This document shows, piece after piece, positions 1 through 7,632 of a DNA stretch of 52,428 nt. Position 1 is the stretch's first letter. The number at the start of each line of letters is the position of its first letter. The stretch is from Hyphomonas sp. UBA5111. GTDB lineage: Bacteria > Pseudomonadota > Alphaproteobacteria > Caulobacterales > Hyphomonadaceae. The notes below the pieces were generated by a model. That model saw only the letters and a list, made by a program, of their open reading frames with translations. It did not search any database and had not been told where the DNA came from. The stretch lies in NCBI GenBank assembly GCA_002414505.1, contig DHZF01000131.1, forward strand, positions 1 to 52,428. The letters run 5' to 3'. The position numbers and the translations under genes were made by a program.

Positions 1-651
1 GTTGCGTTCGACAATGACTGGCCAAGTGATGTCATGTCGGCGCTCCTGAAGGGCACGGAGGCGAACGCCGCGCCCCGCCGCGCAGAGTCCCTGACCGAAC
101 TGGCGCTCTGGGCCGAGGCGGCGCCGCGCTTGACCGATCTCCGGCAAGGCACATATGCCCGCGCGTCTGAAACCGGCCTTTCCCTGAAACAGTTTCGCTT
201 GCCCGCGGCGCTTGCCGCCACCCTGTTTGTGGCATGGGGCGCCCAGACGGCGCTGTCAGTGCACACGATGAAGAATCTGACGGCGACGCTGGATGCGGAA
301 TCCCGCGCTCAATATGCCGCCGCTTTCCCCGGCCAGCCGGTGCCGCCCAATCCTGCCGCCGCCTTGCGCTCGCGCACCGGGGCAGCGACCAGCGTCGCCG
401 CGCCCAGCTTCCAGCAGACCAGTGCGGCGCTATACGGGGCGGTGGAGAGTGTCAGCGGAGCGAATTTGGTCAGCTTGCGCTATGACCGCGCCATCGGTGA
501 GCTTCGCGCCACGCTGACATATCCGGCCTTTGGGGCAGATTTGGACCTGAAGACGGCGATTGAGGCCACGGGCCTGCAGGTCAGTTTGGGCGATACGCGC
601 CTTGAGGATGGACGGGTCGTGGGCGATCTGTCGATTGGAGGCCGCTCATGA
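1..651 (+). CDS. gspL: Type II secretion protein GspL, C-terminal part (gene enters from the left edge)
   Basis: The frame is open to the window edge, so the start is missing. GspL is the inner-membrane platform protein that links the cytoplasmic ATPase GspE to the pseudopilus machinery. What is visible is the end of the cytoplasmic domain, one hydrophobic segment near residue 65 of the visible part (LPAALAATLFVAWGAQTAL), and a periplasmic domain of about 130 residues ending in a ferredoxin-like fold, as in the family. The stop overlaps the next start (gspM) by 4 nt. The order L-M-N supports the call strongly; sequence alone would only say PilN/GspL-like. Confidence 0.8.
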   Translation, partial: VAFDNDWPSDVMSALLKGTEANAAPRRAESLTELALWAEAAPRLTDLRQGTYARASETGLSLKQFRLPAALAATLFVAWGAQTALSVHTMKNLTATLDAESRAQYAAAFPGQPVPPNPAAALRSRTGAATSVAAPSFQQTSAALYGAVESVSGANLVSLRYDRAIGELRATLTYPAFGADLDLKTAIEATGLQVSLGDTRLEDGRVVGDLSIGGRS

Positions 652-1124
652 TGGGATACTGGAACAGCCGCACCGGACGGGAGCAGGCCTTGATCGGCGT
701 GGCGCTCCTGCTCGTGATTGTCGCGCTCCTGCAATTCGGGATGGTGCGGCCCCTGATGGCTGCAAAGGCGGACTCGAAATTGGCTCTGGAAGCCGCCAGC
801 CGGCAGCTCGACGTGGTCTCGGCGGAGATCACATCGCAATCGGCGCGCGTGGCCGGTGCCACTGGCGCCCGCGCCTCCAGTCAGAATTTGCGGTCGGACC
901 TGTTGCAGCTGGCCAATGCGAGAGGCCTGTCCGTGTCGCGGTTGCAGACCGCGGATGACGGCCGACTGATCCTGCAGTTTGAGCGGACGGTGCCAACGCT
1001 GGTCTATGCCTGGCTTGCCGATGCGGATATGCGCTATGGCGCCGTGCCCGAGCGCGTGACCATGTTCGCCGAGGAGGCCGGCTATGTGCGGGCAAGTTTT
1101 GAGTTCGCTGGAGGCGGGTCATGA
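648..1124 (+). CDS. gspM: Type II secretion protein GspM
   Basis: A 158-residue bitopic membrane protein with a short cytoplasmic N-terminus, one hydrophobic helix (residues about 15-33, ALIGVALLLVIVALLQFGMV) and a periplasmic domain, the length and layout of GspM. It pairs with GspL in the inner-membrane platform of the type II secretion system. Start ATG-ATG at 648 or 651; the 648 start gives the 4-nt overlap seen throughout this operon. The end overlaps gspN by 4 nt. The assignment rests on size, topology and its position between gspL and gspN. Confidence 0.78.
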   Translation: MMGYWNSRTGREQALIGVALLLVIVALLQFGMVRPLMAAKADSKLALEAASRQLDVVSAEITSQSARVAGATGARASSQNLRSDLLQLANARGLSVSRLQTADDGRLILQFERTVPTLVYAWLADADMRYGAVPERVTMFAEEAGYVRASFEFAGGGS

Positions 1125-1867
1125 TGCGGACAGGATTTCTCTTTGTCGCTCTCTTCGTCATCACGCTGGTGGGCGGCCTGATCGCTTTCGCGCCCCTGTC
1201 CTTTGCCTTGCGCCAGTCCGGTATCGCGGATCGCGGCGTGAGCTGGCAGCAGGCGCGTGGGTCGGTTTGGCATGGTCAGGTCACCGGCCTGTCATGGCGC
1301 GGCACGCCGCTCGGCGTGGTCAATCTCGATTCCGATCTTCTGCGTCTCGTGACAGGCGGCCCGTCGCATGACGTGTCGTGGAGCGGGCCGTTCGGCCAGG
1401 GCCGGGGCAGGATCAAGGCATCCGGATCGTCTGTTCTGGCGGAAGAGGTGTCCCTGAATATTCCGCTGACGGAGCAGGTCGGCGCCGATCCTGTTATTGC
1501 GCAGCTCGGCAGCAGCCTCCGGCTCTCGAATGGCTCTGTGAAACTGTCTGGCGACCGGTGCGAAGCGGCGGCGGGGATTGTGACGAGCGATGTGGCCCGT
1601 CTTGCCGCGGCGTCGTTTGGCCGGGACTGGCCTGTCCTGAGCGGTCCGTTGACCTGCACGGACACCCAGTTGACCGCGCACCTCACGGGGGATGCGGGGG
1701 ACGGCACACGCATTGTCCTCAAGGCCGTTGCCCAGGATGGGTTTGAATTGGAACTGACCAATTTTGATGATGAATTGCGCGCTGCCTTGCTGGCGGCGGG
1801 GTTTGCAGACCGGAATGGCGCCCTGGTCTACACGCGGTCCGTGAACAGAATGGAGACAAGGCCATGA
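1121..1867 (+). CDS. gspN: Type II secretion protein GspN
   Basis: A 248-residue protein with an N-terminal hydrophobic helix (residues 5-27) and a periplasmic beta-rich remainder. The motif near residue 40 (VSWQQARGSVWHGQ) is typical of GspN, an accessory inner-membrane component found in a subset of type II secretion systems and close to the pilus-retraction/LPS-transport AsmA-like folds. It overlaps gspM by 4 nt upstream and the lipoprotein gene by 4 nt downstream, so all four are probably one transcript. Confidence 0.78.
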   Translation: MMRTGFLFVALFVITLVGGLIAFAPLSFALRQSGIADRGVSWQQARGSVWHGQVTGLSWRGTPLGVVNLDSDLLRLVTGGPSHDVSWSGPFGQGRGRIKASGSSVLAEEVSLNIPLTEQVGADPVIAQLGSSLRLSNGSVKLSGDRCEAAAGIVTSDVARLAAASFGRDWPVLSGPLTCTDTQLTAHLTGDAGDGTRIVLKAVAQDGFELELTNFDDELRAALLAAGFADRNGALVYTRSVNRMETRP

Positions 1868-2334
1868 GGCAGGTATTAGCGATTGTCGCGGGGGCGCTGC
1901 TGCTGGCGGCATGTGCGAGCGGCGACAAGAAACGGCCCGTTCCGCCGGCGCCGGAGGTTCCGGAGGCTGGCAATCTGCCGTCGCAGGATCTTGCCGATGG
2001 CGAGTGCGCGCTGTTCCTGTGGACCCAGGGCGCGCCGCGACGCTTCATCTATTTCTCCAGGGCGGGCAGCCAGACGGCCGAAACCATGATGTCGAAAACC
2101 CAGCAGACCATGGCACTGGTCCGTCAGGGCGGCACCTTGTTCGGCCAGTTCATGACGGAAATGGACTACACGACCATCGACGGGGAGACGATGTCCCTGC
2201 GAATCACGCCGGGTGAGATGGTGGAGGGCGGGCAAAAAATCTCAGCTGGCCGCATCAAGCTACTGAATGATGGAGGTTGGGAGACCGTGATACCTGTGGC
2301 GGGTTTGCGGGCGTGCCAGCCGGATGCTGAGTGA
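1864..2334 (+). CDS. Small lipoprotein of the gsp operon
   Basis: A 156-residue predicted lipoprotein. The first 18 residues form a signal peptide with the lipobox LLAAC, so Cys17 would be lipidated, followed by a Pro-rich linker. The rest is a compact domain with no motif that I recognise. Overlap of 4 nt with gspN suggests co-translation, so it could be a pilotin-like or assembly accessory protein, but that is inference from position only. A possible outer-membrane anchor is consistent with the lack of Asp at +2. Confidence 0.75.
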   Translation: MRQVLAIVAGALLLAACASGDKKRPVPPAPEVPEAGNLPSQDLADGECALFLWTQGAPRRFIYFSRAGSQTAETMMSKTQQTMALVRQGGTLFGQFMTEMDYTTIDGETMSLRITPGEMVEGGQKISAGRIKLLNDGGWETVIPVAGLRACQPDAE

Positions 2335-2400
2335 TTGCAAGGCCTTCGGCTCGGGCGGCTCCAAGCGGGCTACATATAAGATACGCAAACGTGTCATTAC

Positions 2401-2430
2401 TTGACGTAAATCTGTCATACATCGTATTGT
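2401..2430 (+). promoter_or_regulatory. Candidate sigma-70 promoter of the CAP-domain gene
   Basis: TTGACG at 2401-2406 and TATTGT at 2425-2430 are separated by 18 bp, immediately before the CAP gene. The region 2335-2428 contains no other gene. The predicted transcription start would fall within a few bases of the ATG at 2438, which would make the message nearly leaderless. Seen: the two hexamers; their activity is inferred. Confidence 0.45.
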
Positions 2431-2437
2431 GACACTT

Positions 2438-3256
2438 ATGTTACAAAAGCAATACAGATATATGTCAATCTCCGCTCTGGCGCTTGCGGCGCTGGGACTG
2501 ACTGCGAATGCCCAACAGGCATGTGACCTGTCGGATGGTCTCGGCCTGCAGCCTGCTGCATTCCAGACCGAAACCGAAGCCTGTTTTGAAGGCCTCAATG
2601 GCGTCACGCCGGATACGTTCATGCAAGGCCAGCTTGGTCAGTTCACGGCCGCTGACCGCAGCAACGCGGGCAAGGCGAGCCTGGAAAACCTGGCAACGCT
2701 GAACGAAGCCGCCCGTATCCATGCCTATGACATGGCTGTGCGGGGCTATGTGGCCCACGAGGACATGGAAGGACGCAGTCATCTCGACCGGGTGCGCCTG
2801 TTGGACCGCACCCACCTCATGGGGGCATTCGGTGCCAACATGGCCATTGTGGATGACTCGGCTACGCCTGAAGAAGCCTATCGTGCCCTGATGGCAGACC
2901 CCGCCAACAAGGCCAATCTCAAGCGCGGCGAGTTCGACCATACCGGTGTGGCGGCTGTGCGCGCCAATGGCCGGATCTATTTGGTCCAGCTCTTCTCCCG
3001 CGTTGAGGGGAAGCTGCAGGCCCCGGTGCCGACCCAGATGAACGGCAAGACTGACCTCAAGGCCGTCTTCGCGGAATCCCGCGCGGAGCCACTTGGCTGG
3101 TCGGTTGTCTCCACGTCCGGCAATGTGCTCGCCAAGGGCATTGGCGATAGCGTGCCAGCCAGCGAGTTGAAGGGCCAGTCCGGCTATCTGACCATCGACA
3201 TGGCACTCGGCAAGGACCGCTACACGCTCAAAGGCCCCGCGGTCTCACTGTTCTAG
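2438..3256 (+). CDS. Exported CAP/SCP-domain protein
   Basis: A protein of about 272 residues with a Sec signal peptide (cleavage expected after LTANA) and a CAP (SCP/PR-1) domain in the middle. The family signature includes LNEAARIHAYDMA, then SHLDRVR, and the GANMAIVDD region that corresponds to the GEN motif, followed by a Tyr-Leu-Val core strand. CAP proteins are secreted and of varied function. The ATG at 2438 is chosen because it gives the signal peptide a Lys/Arg-containing N-region; GTG at 2429 or ATG at 2462 are alternatives. It is followed directly by a strong hairpin terminator. Confidence 0.75.
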   Translation: MLQKQYRYMSISALALAALGLTANAQQACDLSDGLGLQPAAFQTETEACFEGLNGVTPDTFMQGQLGQFTAADRSNAGKASLENLATLNEAARIHAYDMAVRGYVAHEDMEGRSHLDRVRLLDRTHLMGAFGANMAIVDDSATPEEAYRALMADPANKANLKRGEFDHTGVAAVRANGRIYLVQLFSRVEGKLQAPVPTQMNGKTDLKAVFAESRAEPLGWSVVSTSGNVLAKGIGDSVPASELKGQSGYLTIDMALGKDRYTLKGPAVSLF

Positions 3257-3282
3257 GCTGCGCACCCTCTCCAGATACGAAG

Positions 3283-3313
3283 AAAGCCGGTCCCTTCAGG
3301 GGCCGGCTTTTTT
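3283..3313. terminator. Intrinsic terminator, bidirectional
   Basis: A 12-bp stem (AAAGCCGGTCCC pairing with GGGGCCGGCTTT, one G-U) with a TTCA loop and a run of six T on the plus strand; the minus strand also ends in TTTCTT. It ends the CAP gene. It lies 4 bp from the displaced 3' end of tRNA-Gly in attL, so before integration it was probably also the terminator of that tRNA. Confidence 0.85.
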
Positions 3314-3316
3314 CAT

Positions 3317-3361
3317 TGGAGCGGGTGAAGGGAATCGAACCCTCGTCGTCAGCTTGGGAAG
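3317..3361 (-). repeat. attL: attL core, displaced 3' end of tRNA-Gly
   Basis: Perfect 45-bp match to 51955-51999. It runs from the encoded CCA of tRNA-Gly (TGGA on the plus strand) through the T arm to the anticodon loop; identity stops at 3362 (G versus C). This copy carries no 5' half, so it is the displaced host segment. Confidence 0.93.
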
Positions 3362-3393
3362 GTGATGACATTTCAATGAAATCAATGCGCCGA

Positions 3394-3455
3394 TGGAAAA
3401 AACCAGCCCGGAAAACCTCAATAATTACGTGAAGGAAGGGCTTGCTGGAAAAAAC
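3394..3455 (+). repeat. Left pair of candidate integrase arm sites
   Basis: TGGAAAAAAC occurs at 3394-3403 and 3446-3455, between attL and the integrase stop. The same box occurs twice just inside attR (51883-51892 and 51895-51904, the last ending in T), all in the same orientation. This placement is that of arm-type binding sites of tyrosine integrases. No gene is seen in 3362-3458. Confidence 0.6.
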
Positions 3456-3458
3456 GGT

Positions 3459-4511
3459 TCAGCCGGCTTTTGCCTCCATTTCGGCCAGTAGATCGGCATT
3501 GACGTAGATCCCGCGCATACGCGCACCCTGTCCAGGCGCCCAGCCCATGTAGCGCTCTGCCTGCTCATCGGAGCAACCGTTCAGGAAGTGAAGCGTGGCC
3601 CGCGTTCCACGGATGTCATGCAGGTGCAGATCCTTGGCCAGACCGTGCTTCCTCAGTTTCGGCATGATGCCGTTGTTCATGGAGTTGGCGCTCTTGAACG
3701 GTCCGCCCTTCTCTGTGGTCAGAACCGTGGTGGCATTGCGCGGGCACTCGTTCAGCAGTTCCCGGAGTTCAGGCGTCAGCGGGATGCGCGCATATAGCGG
3801 CTTCTTCGACGGATCTTTCTTCACGCTCTTGTTCGTGCGCCGCTTGATATACCCTTTATCCCACAGGACTTCATTCCAGCGCAGCTGAGCGGCGTCAGCG
3901 GGGCGCAGGCCGGTCAGCCACAGGAGGCGCAGGGCGCGCTCACAGGAGGGCGTCAGCGCTCCCCTTGCGGCGATATAGGTTGCCTCCGGCCATGTGATCT
4001 CCGCGCGGGCGCCGATCTCGGATAGCCGGGATATGCCAGCCGCCGGATTGGTCTGCATGTCTTCCCGGTCTTTCCCGAAGTTGAACAGCCCCACGAGCGT
4101 GGTAAGGGCCTTGTCGGCCTTGTTCGGCGTCGCCGCCATGGATTTGTGCCACTTCTTGATCCGTGCTTTCGCCCCCGTCTTCTGGATGGCCGCCAGGCTG
4201 GTGGTTCCGAAGACACGCTGGATCTCGTTCAGGTGCGACAGATAGAGTTTCTGTGTGCTGTCCGCCATCGTCGGCAGGTGTTCGCGCTTGTAATCAGCGA
4301 TCAGGGCGGCGATGAAGCCCGGCGCCGGCCGCGAACTGGTGAACAGGGAAAGCCTGCCAGCGATCCGGCCGGCTGTTTGCGGATCCTCGAGTCGTTTCAG
4401 CGCCTCCGCTTTTGTGGCGCAGCCCTCGATCTTGCCGACCCGTGGCGCTCCCTTGCCCTTGTAGGCGTATAGGTAAAGCGTGCTGGTGGCGGGAGACCAG
4501 ACCTTATGCAT
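3459..4511 (-). CDS. int: Tyrosine-recombinase phage integrase
   Basis: About 350 residues. An N-terminal arm/core-binding part is followed by a catalytic domain with the active-site Arg in TGLRPADAAQLRW, the HxxR box in HLHDIRGTR, and the nucleophile Tyr in the RGIYVNAD stretch near the C-terminus. It recombines attP with attB in tRNA-Gly; the gene lies 98 bp from attL. The ATG at 4511 overlaps the preceding small gene by 8 nt and is preceded by a G-rich SD; an upstream ATG at 4565 is possible. The frame stays open to 4745, but that part is a shadow of the excisionase-like gene. Confidence 0.92.
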   Translation of the reverse strand: MHKVWSPATSTLYLYAYKGKGAPRVGKIEGCATKAEALKRLEDPQTAGRIAGRLSLFTSSRPAPGFIAALIADYKREHLPTMADSTQKLYLSHLNEIQRVFGTTSLAAIQKTGAKARIKKWHKSMAATPNKADKALTTLVGLFNFGKDREDMQTNPAAGISRLSEIGARAEITWPEATYIAARGALTPSCERALRLLWLTGLRPADAAQLRWNEVLWDKGYIKRRTNKSVKKDPSKKPLYARIPLTPELRELLNECPRNATTVLTTEKGGPFKSANSMNNGIMPKLRKHGLAKDLHLHDIRGTRATLHFLNGCSDEQAERYMGWAPGQGARMRGIYVNADLLAEMEAKAG

Positions 4512-4767
4512 CCCCGGGAAATCCAATCGCCGCGTCGATGTCCGCGAAGTCTGCTTCCTCGTCATTGTCGTTCTCCCCACCCGCAGGCGAGTCAGAACGA
4601 ACGATGCCAGCCAGTTCGTCAAGTCTCTGGCGGATTGCCGGGATGTAGAACACCATCCCCCGGCCGCTGCCAGACACAGGCTGCACGCCGAAATCGCGCG
4701 GGTCTTTGCCGGCGAGCATGGTCTTGGCCTCTTCGAGGCTGACACAGAGGATAGGCAGGGCAGTCAT
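4504..4767 (-). CDS. Small excisionase-like / DNA-binding protein upstream of int
   Basis: An 87-residue protein. Its first 50 residues (VSLEEAKTMLAG..., then a positively charged wing and IPAIRQRLDEL) resemble the small winged-helix proteins found immediately upstream of alphaproteobacterial phage integrases, which serve as excisionase or directionality factor. The C-terminal third is acidic. Its ATG overlaps the stop of the upstream gene (ATGA), and its own end overlaps int. Role inferred from size, fold impression and position. Confidence 0.6.
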   Translation of the reverse strand: MTALPILCVSLEEAKTMLAGKDPRDFGVQPVSGSGRGMVFYIPAIRQRLDELAGIVRSDSPAGGENDNDEEADFADIDAAIGFPGDA

Positions 4768-5003
4768 ACGAAATGCGCCCCCTCGATCGCGTCCACCACA
4801 GCGGCGTTCAGCGCGCGGTCGTATCGTGCCTGCAGGATAACCGGGATGCGGTTGGCGCAGGCGGCTTCGTGATAGGTCCGGGTGACAGCGCGCAGCCGCT
4901 TCCGACAGCGCCTGCTGACCAGCGGCCAGTGCCGGCTACAGAACCACCAGTAATAGCGGTTTTTCGCCTTGCGGTCGCAGAAGGGGAGCGCGCAGGGGGT
5001 CAA
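4764..5003 (-). CDS. Small Cys/Trp-rich phage protein
   Basis: A 79-residue protein starting at a TTG (5003) that overlaps the stop of the preceding gene (TTGA). A CxxxxC...CxxH pattern (PCALPFCDRK, then WWFCSRHW) suggests a small zinc-binding module of the kind common in phage early genes. The rest is basic. The frame is open further upstream, but that part coincides with two other genes. Its stop forms an ATGA overlap with the excisionase-like gene. Function unknown. Confidence 0.6.
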   Translation of the reverse strand: MTPCALPFCDRKAKNRYYWWFCSRHWPLVSRRCRKRLRAVTRTYHEAACANRIPVILQARYDRALNAAVVDAIEGAHFV

Positions 5004-5128
5004 CTGGCGGCACCGCGTCGATAGATCATGAGCGGGATGATTCCCAGCAAGAACCAACCGCGATAAAAGTAGATGCGGGGATACCTGCGGACCATCTTTG
5101 TCCGCTTCCATTCCTTGATGACGATCAT
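5000..5128 (-). CDS. 42-residue membrane-associated peptide
   Basis: A short gene joined by ATGA overlap to the zinc-finger gene upstream and by TTGA to the gene downstream. The N-terminal half is basic (WKRTK, RRYPR) and is followed by a hydrophobic stretch (GWFLLGIIPLMIY) that could span or lie on the membrane. Nothing in it identifies a function; the overlaps on both sides are the evidence that it is translated. Confidence 0.55.
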   Translation of the reverse strand: MIVIKEWKRTKMVRRYPRIYFYRGWFLLGIIPLMIYRRGAAS

Positions 5129-5595
5129 GCCTTTTCCCTTTTCTGTTGCTCTTTCACCCACCTCCGAACGTCCGTGTAGGTGGTCTTTCTCAGGATCGCG
5201 TAAGCCTGCCGGCACTGTTCGATGGTGAACATGCCCGTGTGGCAATCGTCGGGGCTGATGCCCATTTCGGCGGCCAGGTATCGATATACGCGGCGGCGCA
5301 TCATGGACTTAAGCTGATGGGGCTCCAGCTTGCCTTTCCCGCTGTACTGCGGCGGAATCGTCTTCCACAGCGGATCCAGAACACGGTGCACGTAGGAGCG
5401 CGCATTCCGTGTTTCCTTCCCAGCGGTCGCGCCCAGTGGTTCCTCGGTGCCGGGGTGGCATCCGCAATAGGCGCCGCATGGGCACAGCCAGAACTTCAGT
5501 TCATACAGATCTTTGCGGTGCGGGTAGATGCGCTCGCCAGTCACCAGGTCGGGGGTGACGCAACCGCATTCGATGCAGGGGCGGTGATCGGTCAT
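5125..5595 (-). CDS. Zinc-finger-containing phage protein (DUF3268-like)
   Basis: A 156-residue protein with an N-terminal zinc site (CIECGCV and CPCGAYCGCHPG) framing the motif ERIYPHRKDLYELKFW. It then has a helical domain with DPLWK and a C-terminal GMFTIEQCRQA segment. This layout is that of the zinc-finger-containing phage family DUF3268. A nucleic-acid-binding role is likely but no reaction is known. It starts by ATGA overlap with the LAGLIDADG-like gene and ends by ATGA overlap with a 42-residue gene. Confidence 0.75.
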   Translation of the reverse strand: MTDHRPCIECGCVTPDLVTGERIYPHRKDLYELKFWLCPCGAYCGCHPGTEEPLGATAGKETRNARSYVHRVLDPLWKTIPPQYSGKGKLEPHQLKSMMRRRVYRYLAAEMGISPDDCHTGMFTIEQCRQAYAILRKTTYTDVRRWVKEQQKREKA

Positions 5596-6104
5596 GCCTC
5601 CGGCCTCCCGTCATGCTGGACGCCATCGAGAAGGCGGCCTGTTCTGACGCGATTTCGTGATTGGTTGAGGTCGATCATTTGCTGACGCAGATCAAACCGT
5701 TCCGGCATAGGGTCATAGTCAGGGCCGAACCACGGATAAGGGTTCTCACCCTTTCCGCCGAGGATGTTGTCCCACAACTCGCCAGCTGTCACCGCATGGT
5801 CCGATTTGATCAGGAGGTACGGGAACAGCAACTCTACGATTTCTGCGGCCGCTTCTCCCTGCCTCGACCATTGATACTGAGCGCGGTGAGACGGATTCTT
5901 CGGCGCGTAGCGGTACACCTTGCCTCCCCAGAAAGAGGCTGCCAGGTCGTGCGGCTGTCTGCGAGTTCCAGAAATGCCGATGCATGGCGCGTGATAATAG
6001 ACGCCCTTTCGGCAGCTCTGATTGATGGTGATGTAGCCATCGCTGTCAATCACACCAGCCAGATACGCCAGCTGTAGTTCGGTGGGCTCTTTCAATTTAG
6101 CCAT
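5592..6104 (-). CDS. LAGLIDADG-endonuclease-like protein
   Basis: A 170-residue protein with one recognisable dodecapeptide-type helix, LAYLAGVIDSDGYITI (residues 13-28), where the acidic catalytic residue is Asp22 or Asp20. Free-standing single-motif LAGLIDADG proteins act as homodimeric DNA endonucleases, often homing. It sits inside a chain of overlapping early genes (8-nt overlap with the ASCH gene, 4 nt with the zinc-finger gene), so it behaves as an ordinary operon member rather than an obvious recent insertion. Activity is inferred from the motif only. Confidence 0.65.
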   Translation of the reverse strand: MAKLKEPTELQLAYLAGVIDSDGYITINQSCRKGVYYHAPCIGISGTRRQPHDLAASFWGGKVYRYAPKNPSHRAQYQWSRQGEAAAEIVELLFPYLLIKSDHAVTAGELWDNILGGKGENPYPWFGPDYDPMPERFDLRQQMIDLNQSRNRVRTGRLLDGVQHDGRPEA

Positions 6105-6738
6105 CGGCCAGCTCCTTCAGGGTATCGACATTCGCGTGGATCACCTCGAACTGGAGCGCCACCACCATTGGATTGTCCGCCCACGTCTCGCCGGGCTTGG
6201 TGTGCAGGCTGTCCCAGAGGGAGCGGAAGCTGTCGCGCGGGCATTCCCAGCCACCCTCAGACGATCCTTCCGGGTAATTCATCCATTCGCCGCCCCAGTC
6301 TCCATAATTGGGGTTCGGGGTAATTCCCTCTGCAATGGCATCGGTGGCGCTGATCCGCTGTATCGGATCGAAGAACACGCGATTGACGCGCAGGGTCAGG
6401 CGGGAGGCCGCGCGCGGGCAGAACATGGCCGGCCGCATGAACGGCCCGCCATCGGCATCGCTGCGGCGCTCCCAGGCAGGCTTCAAACTCTCGGCCGGTA
6501 GATTGAACCATGTCCGGGTTCGTGTTGCAGCGAAATCCAGACACGTATTCACGAACCGGCCCTCAATGGTCGAATAGAATTGGTTTTCCTGAATCGTGAA
6601 CGCCTCGCGCACATAGAGCAGATCGCCCACCTCGACCTTGGACAAAGGGCAGGGCGTGATGCGGCGGGTCTGCGATTTCCGGCCAGCGAGCAGCGCGCGG
6701 ACCATCGGACCGCTGAAGATTATGGGTCTAATCGTCAT
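6097..6738 (-). CDS. ASCH-domain phage protein
   Basis: A 213-residue protein. The N-terminal motif RPIIFSGPMVRALLAGRKSQTRR with the following GDLLYVREAF is typical of phage ASCH-fold (PUA-like) proteins, which are thought to bind RNA or nucleotides. The C-terminal part contains the usual Phe-x-x-Leu-Trp-Asp and NPMVVALQFE segments. It lies in the recombination operon, overlapping both neighbours (4 nt upstream, 8 nt downstream). Exact role unknown. Confidence 0.75.
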   Translation of the reverse strand: MTIRPIIFSGPMVRALLAGRKSQTRRITPCPLSKVEVGDLLYVREAFTIQENQFYSTIEGRFVNTCLDFAATRTRTWFNLPAESLKPAWERRSDADGGPFMRPAMFCPRAASRLTLRVNRVFFDPIQRISATDAIAEGITPNPNYGDWGGEWMNYPEGSSEGGWECPRDSFRSLWDSLHTKPGETWADNPMVVALQFEVIHANVDTLKELADG

Positions 6739-7127
6739 GTGTCTGTGCCTCCGGGGGTGGCTTTCAGGGCCGCCTCAGCAGCGAATATCCAATCGCGCTC
6801 TATGCTCTCCGCCACGGCCTCATCTCCCGCACTATCAGCCTCGCTGTCGGATGCGCGCATATCGGCGGAACTGCTATAGCGGTATGGGCACCCGGATTTT
6901 TCCGCTTGAGCAGCGCGCCGCCAAACCTCTGCCAAGGCCGCAAACGGCCTCAGCGCCTCCCGCATCTCCCCCACCTCTGCCTGTAGGGCGGGGAAGGCGA
7001 TTGTGACCTCGCGCGAATATCTCTGGTAGGCGGCGGTCGCCTCTGACGATGGCCCGGTATCGCAAGCCTGTTGCCATGCCGCCTTCAGATCGCTCAGCCT
7101 CTCCCAGTCCACTTTATCAACGCTCAT
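6735..7127 (-). CDS. Conserved-type early phage protein, unknown function
   Basis: A 130-residue, mostly helical and acidic protein. The middle contains REALRPFAALAEVW, a stretch often seen in small alphaproteobacterial phage proteins of the early region. No catalytic or metal-binding pattern is visible. Start by ATGA overlap with the 56-residue gene upstream; end overlaps the ASCH gene by 4 nt. Confidence 0.65.
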   Translation of the reverse strand: MSVDKVDWERLSDLKAAWQQACDTGPSSEATAAYQRYSREVTIAFPALQAEVGEMREALRPFAALAEVWRRAAQAEKSGCPYRYSSSADMRASDSEADSAGDEAVAESIERDWIFAAEAALKATPGGTDT

Positions 7128-7294
7128 TGGTCTGGCCTTTCGTAGTTCTCAAGCAGATCAGTCTTGGCCTCATCCTCGGTCTCGCCCCACCCATACGGAC
7201 CATCTTCCTCATAGCCGTCCCAATGGGCAGACCAGTCATGGGAGCGGATCGGTATCGGGGGGAAATGAAAAGTTGTAACCACGTGTGTCACCAT
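7124..7294 (-). CDS. 56-residue phage protein with conserved HDW...WDG pattern
   Basis: A short gene that fills the space between two early genes exactly. The ATG at 7294 overlaps the upstream stop by 7 nt and its TGA overlaps the next ATG (ATGA at 7124-7127). The sequence (PPIPIRSHDWSAHWDGYEED, then YGWGETEDEAKTDL) matches a pattern of small phage proteins that end in an E-x-E-A-x-x-DLL helix. Function unknown. Confidence 0.7.
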   Translation of the reverse strand: MVTHVVTTFHFPPIPIRSHDWSAHWDGYEEDGPYGWGETEDEAKTDLLENYERPDQ

Positions 7295-7632
7295 GGAATC
7301 TCGTCTTCCAAGTCTTCCTCATCGTCATGCGGAAGTTCTGGCGTTTCGCTCTTGCGATACTCGACCGGCTGGACGGGCTTGCGAAGCGCGCCATAGCGAT
7401 CACTGGCCGCATCTCGTGCGATGTCCTCAGTGCATGGCCGGATCGAATAGATGGACGCCATGGAATAGAACTCTGTGATGTCGCCATCGACTGTCGGGAC
7501 ATCTACGCGGAGCATCTTGGCGCCAGCGATCTCAACCTCGCGGACAAATCCGGGGCGGGTGCGGTGGCCCAGAATTTCAAGGACTGCCCATCCCTCGAAG
7601 GCGGGCGCTGTATCTTTGGTTTGGGTAGTCAT
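7288..7632 (-). CDS. Small early phage protein, unknown function
   Basis: A 114-residue protein starting at the ATG at 7632, one base overlapping the exonuclease stop. The core (FEGWAVLEILGHRTRPGF, then EVEIAGAKMLRVD) is a beta-rich pattern often found in phage recombination operons and sometimes mislabelled as an acetyltransferase. The C-terminus is very acidic. No catalytic residues can be named. Confidence 0.65.
   Translation of the reverse strand: MTTQTKDTAPAFEGWAVLEILGHRTRPGFVREVEIAGAKMLRVDVPTVDGDITEFYSMASIYSIRPCTEDIARDAASDRYGALRKPVQPVEYRKSETPELPHDDEEDLEDEIPW

Noticed and set aside
3459..4745. Longer integrase starting at 4745
   Set aside because: The first 60-78 residues are a shadow of the excisionase-like gene and have the wrong composition; starts at 4565 or 4511 fit.
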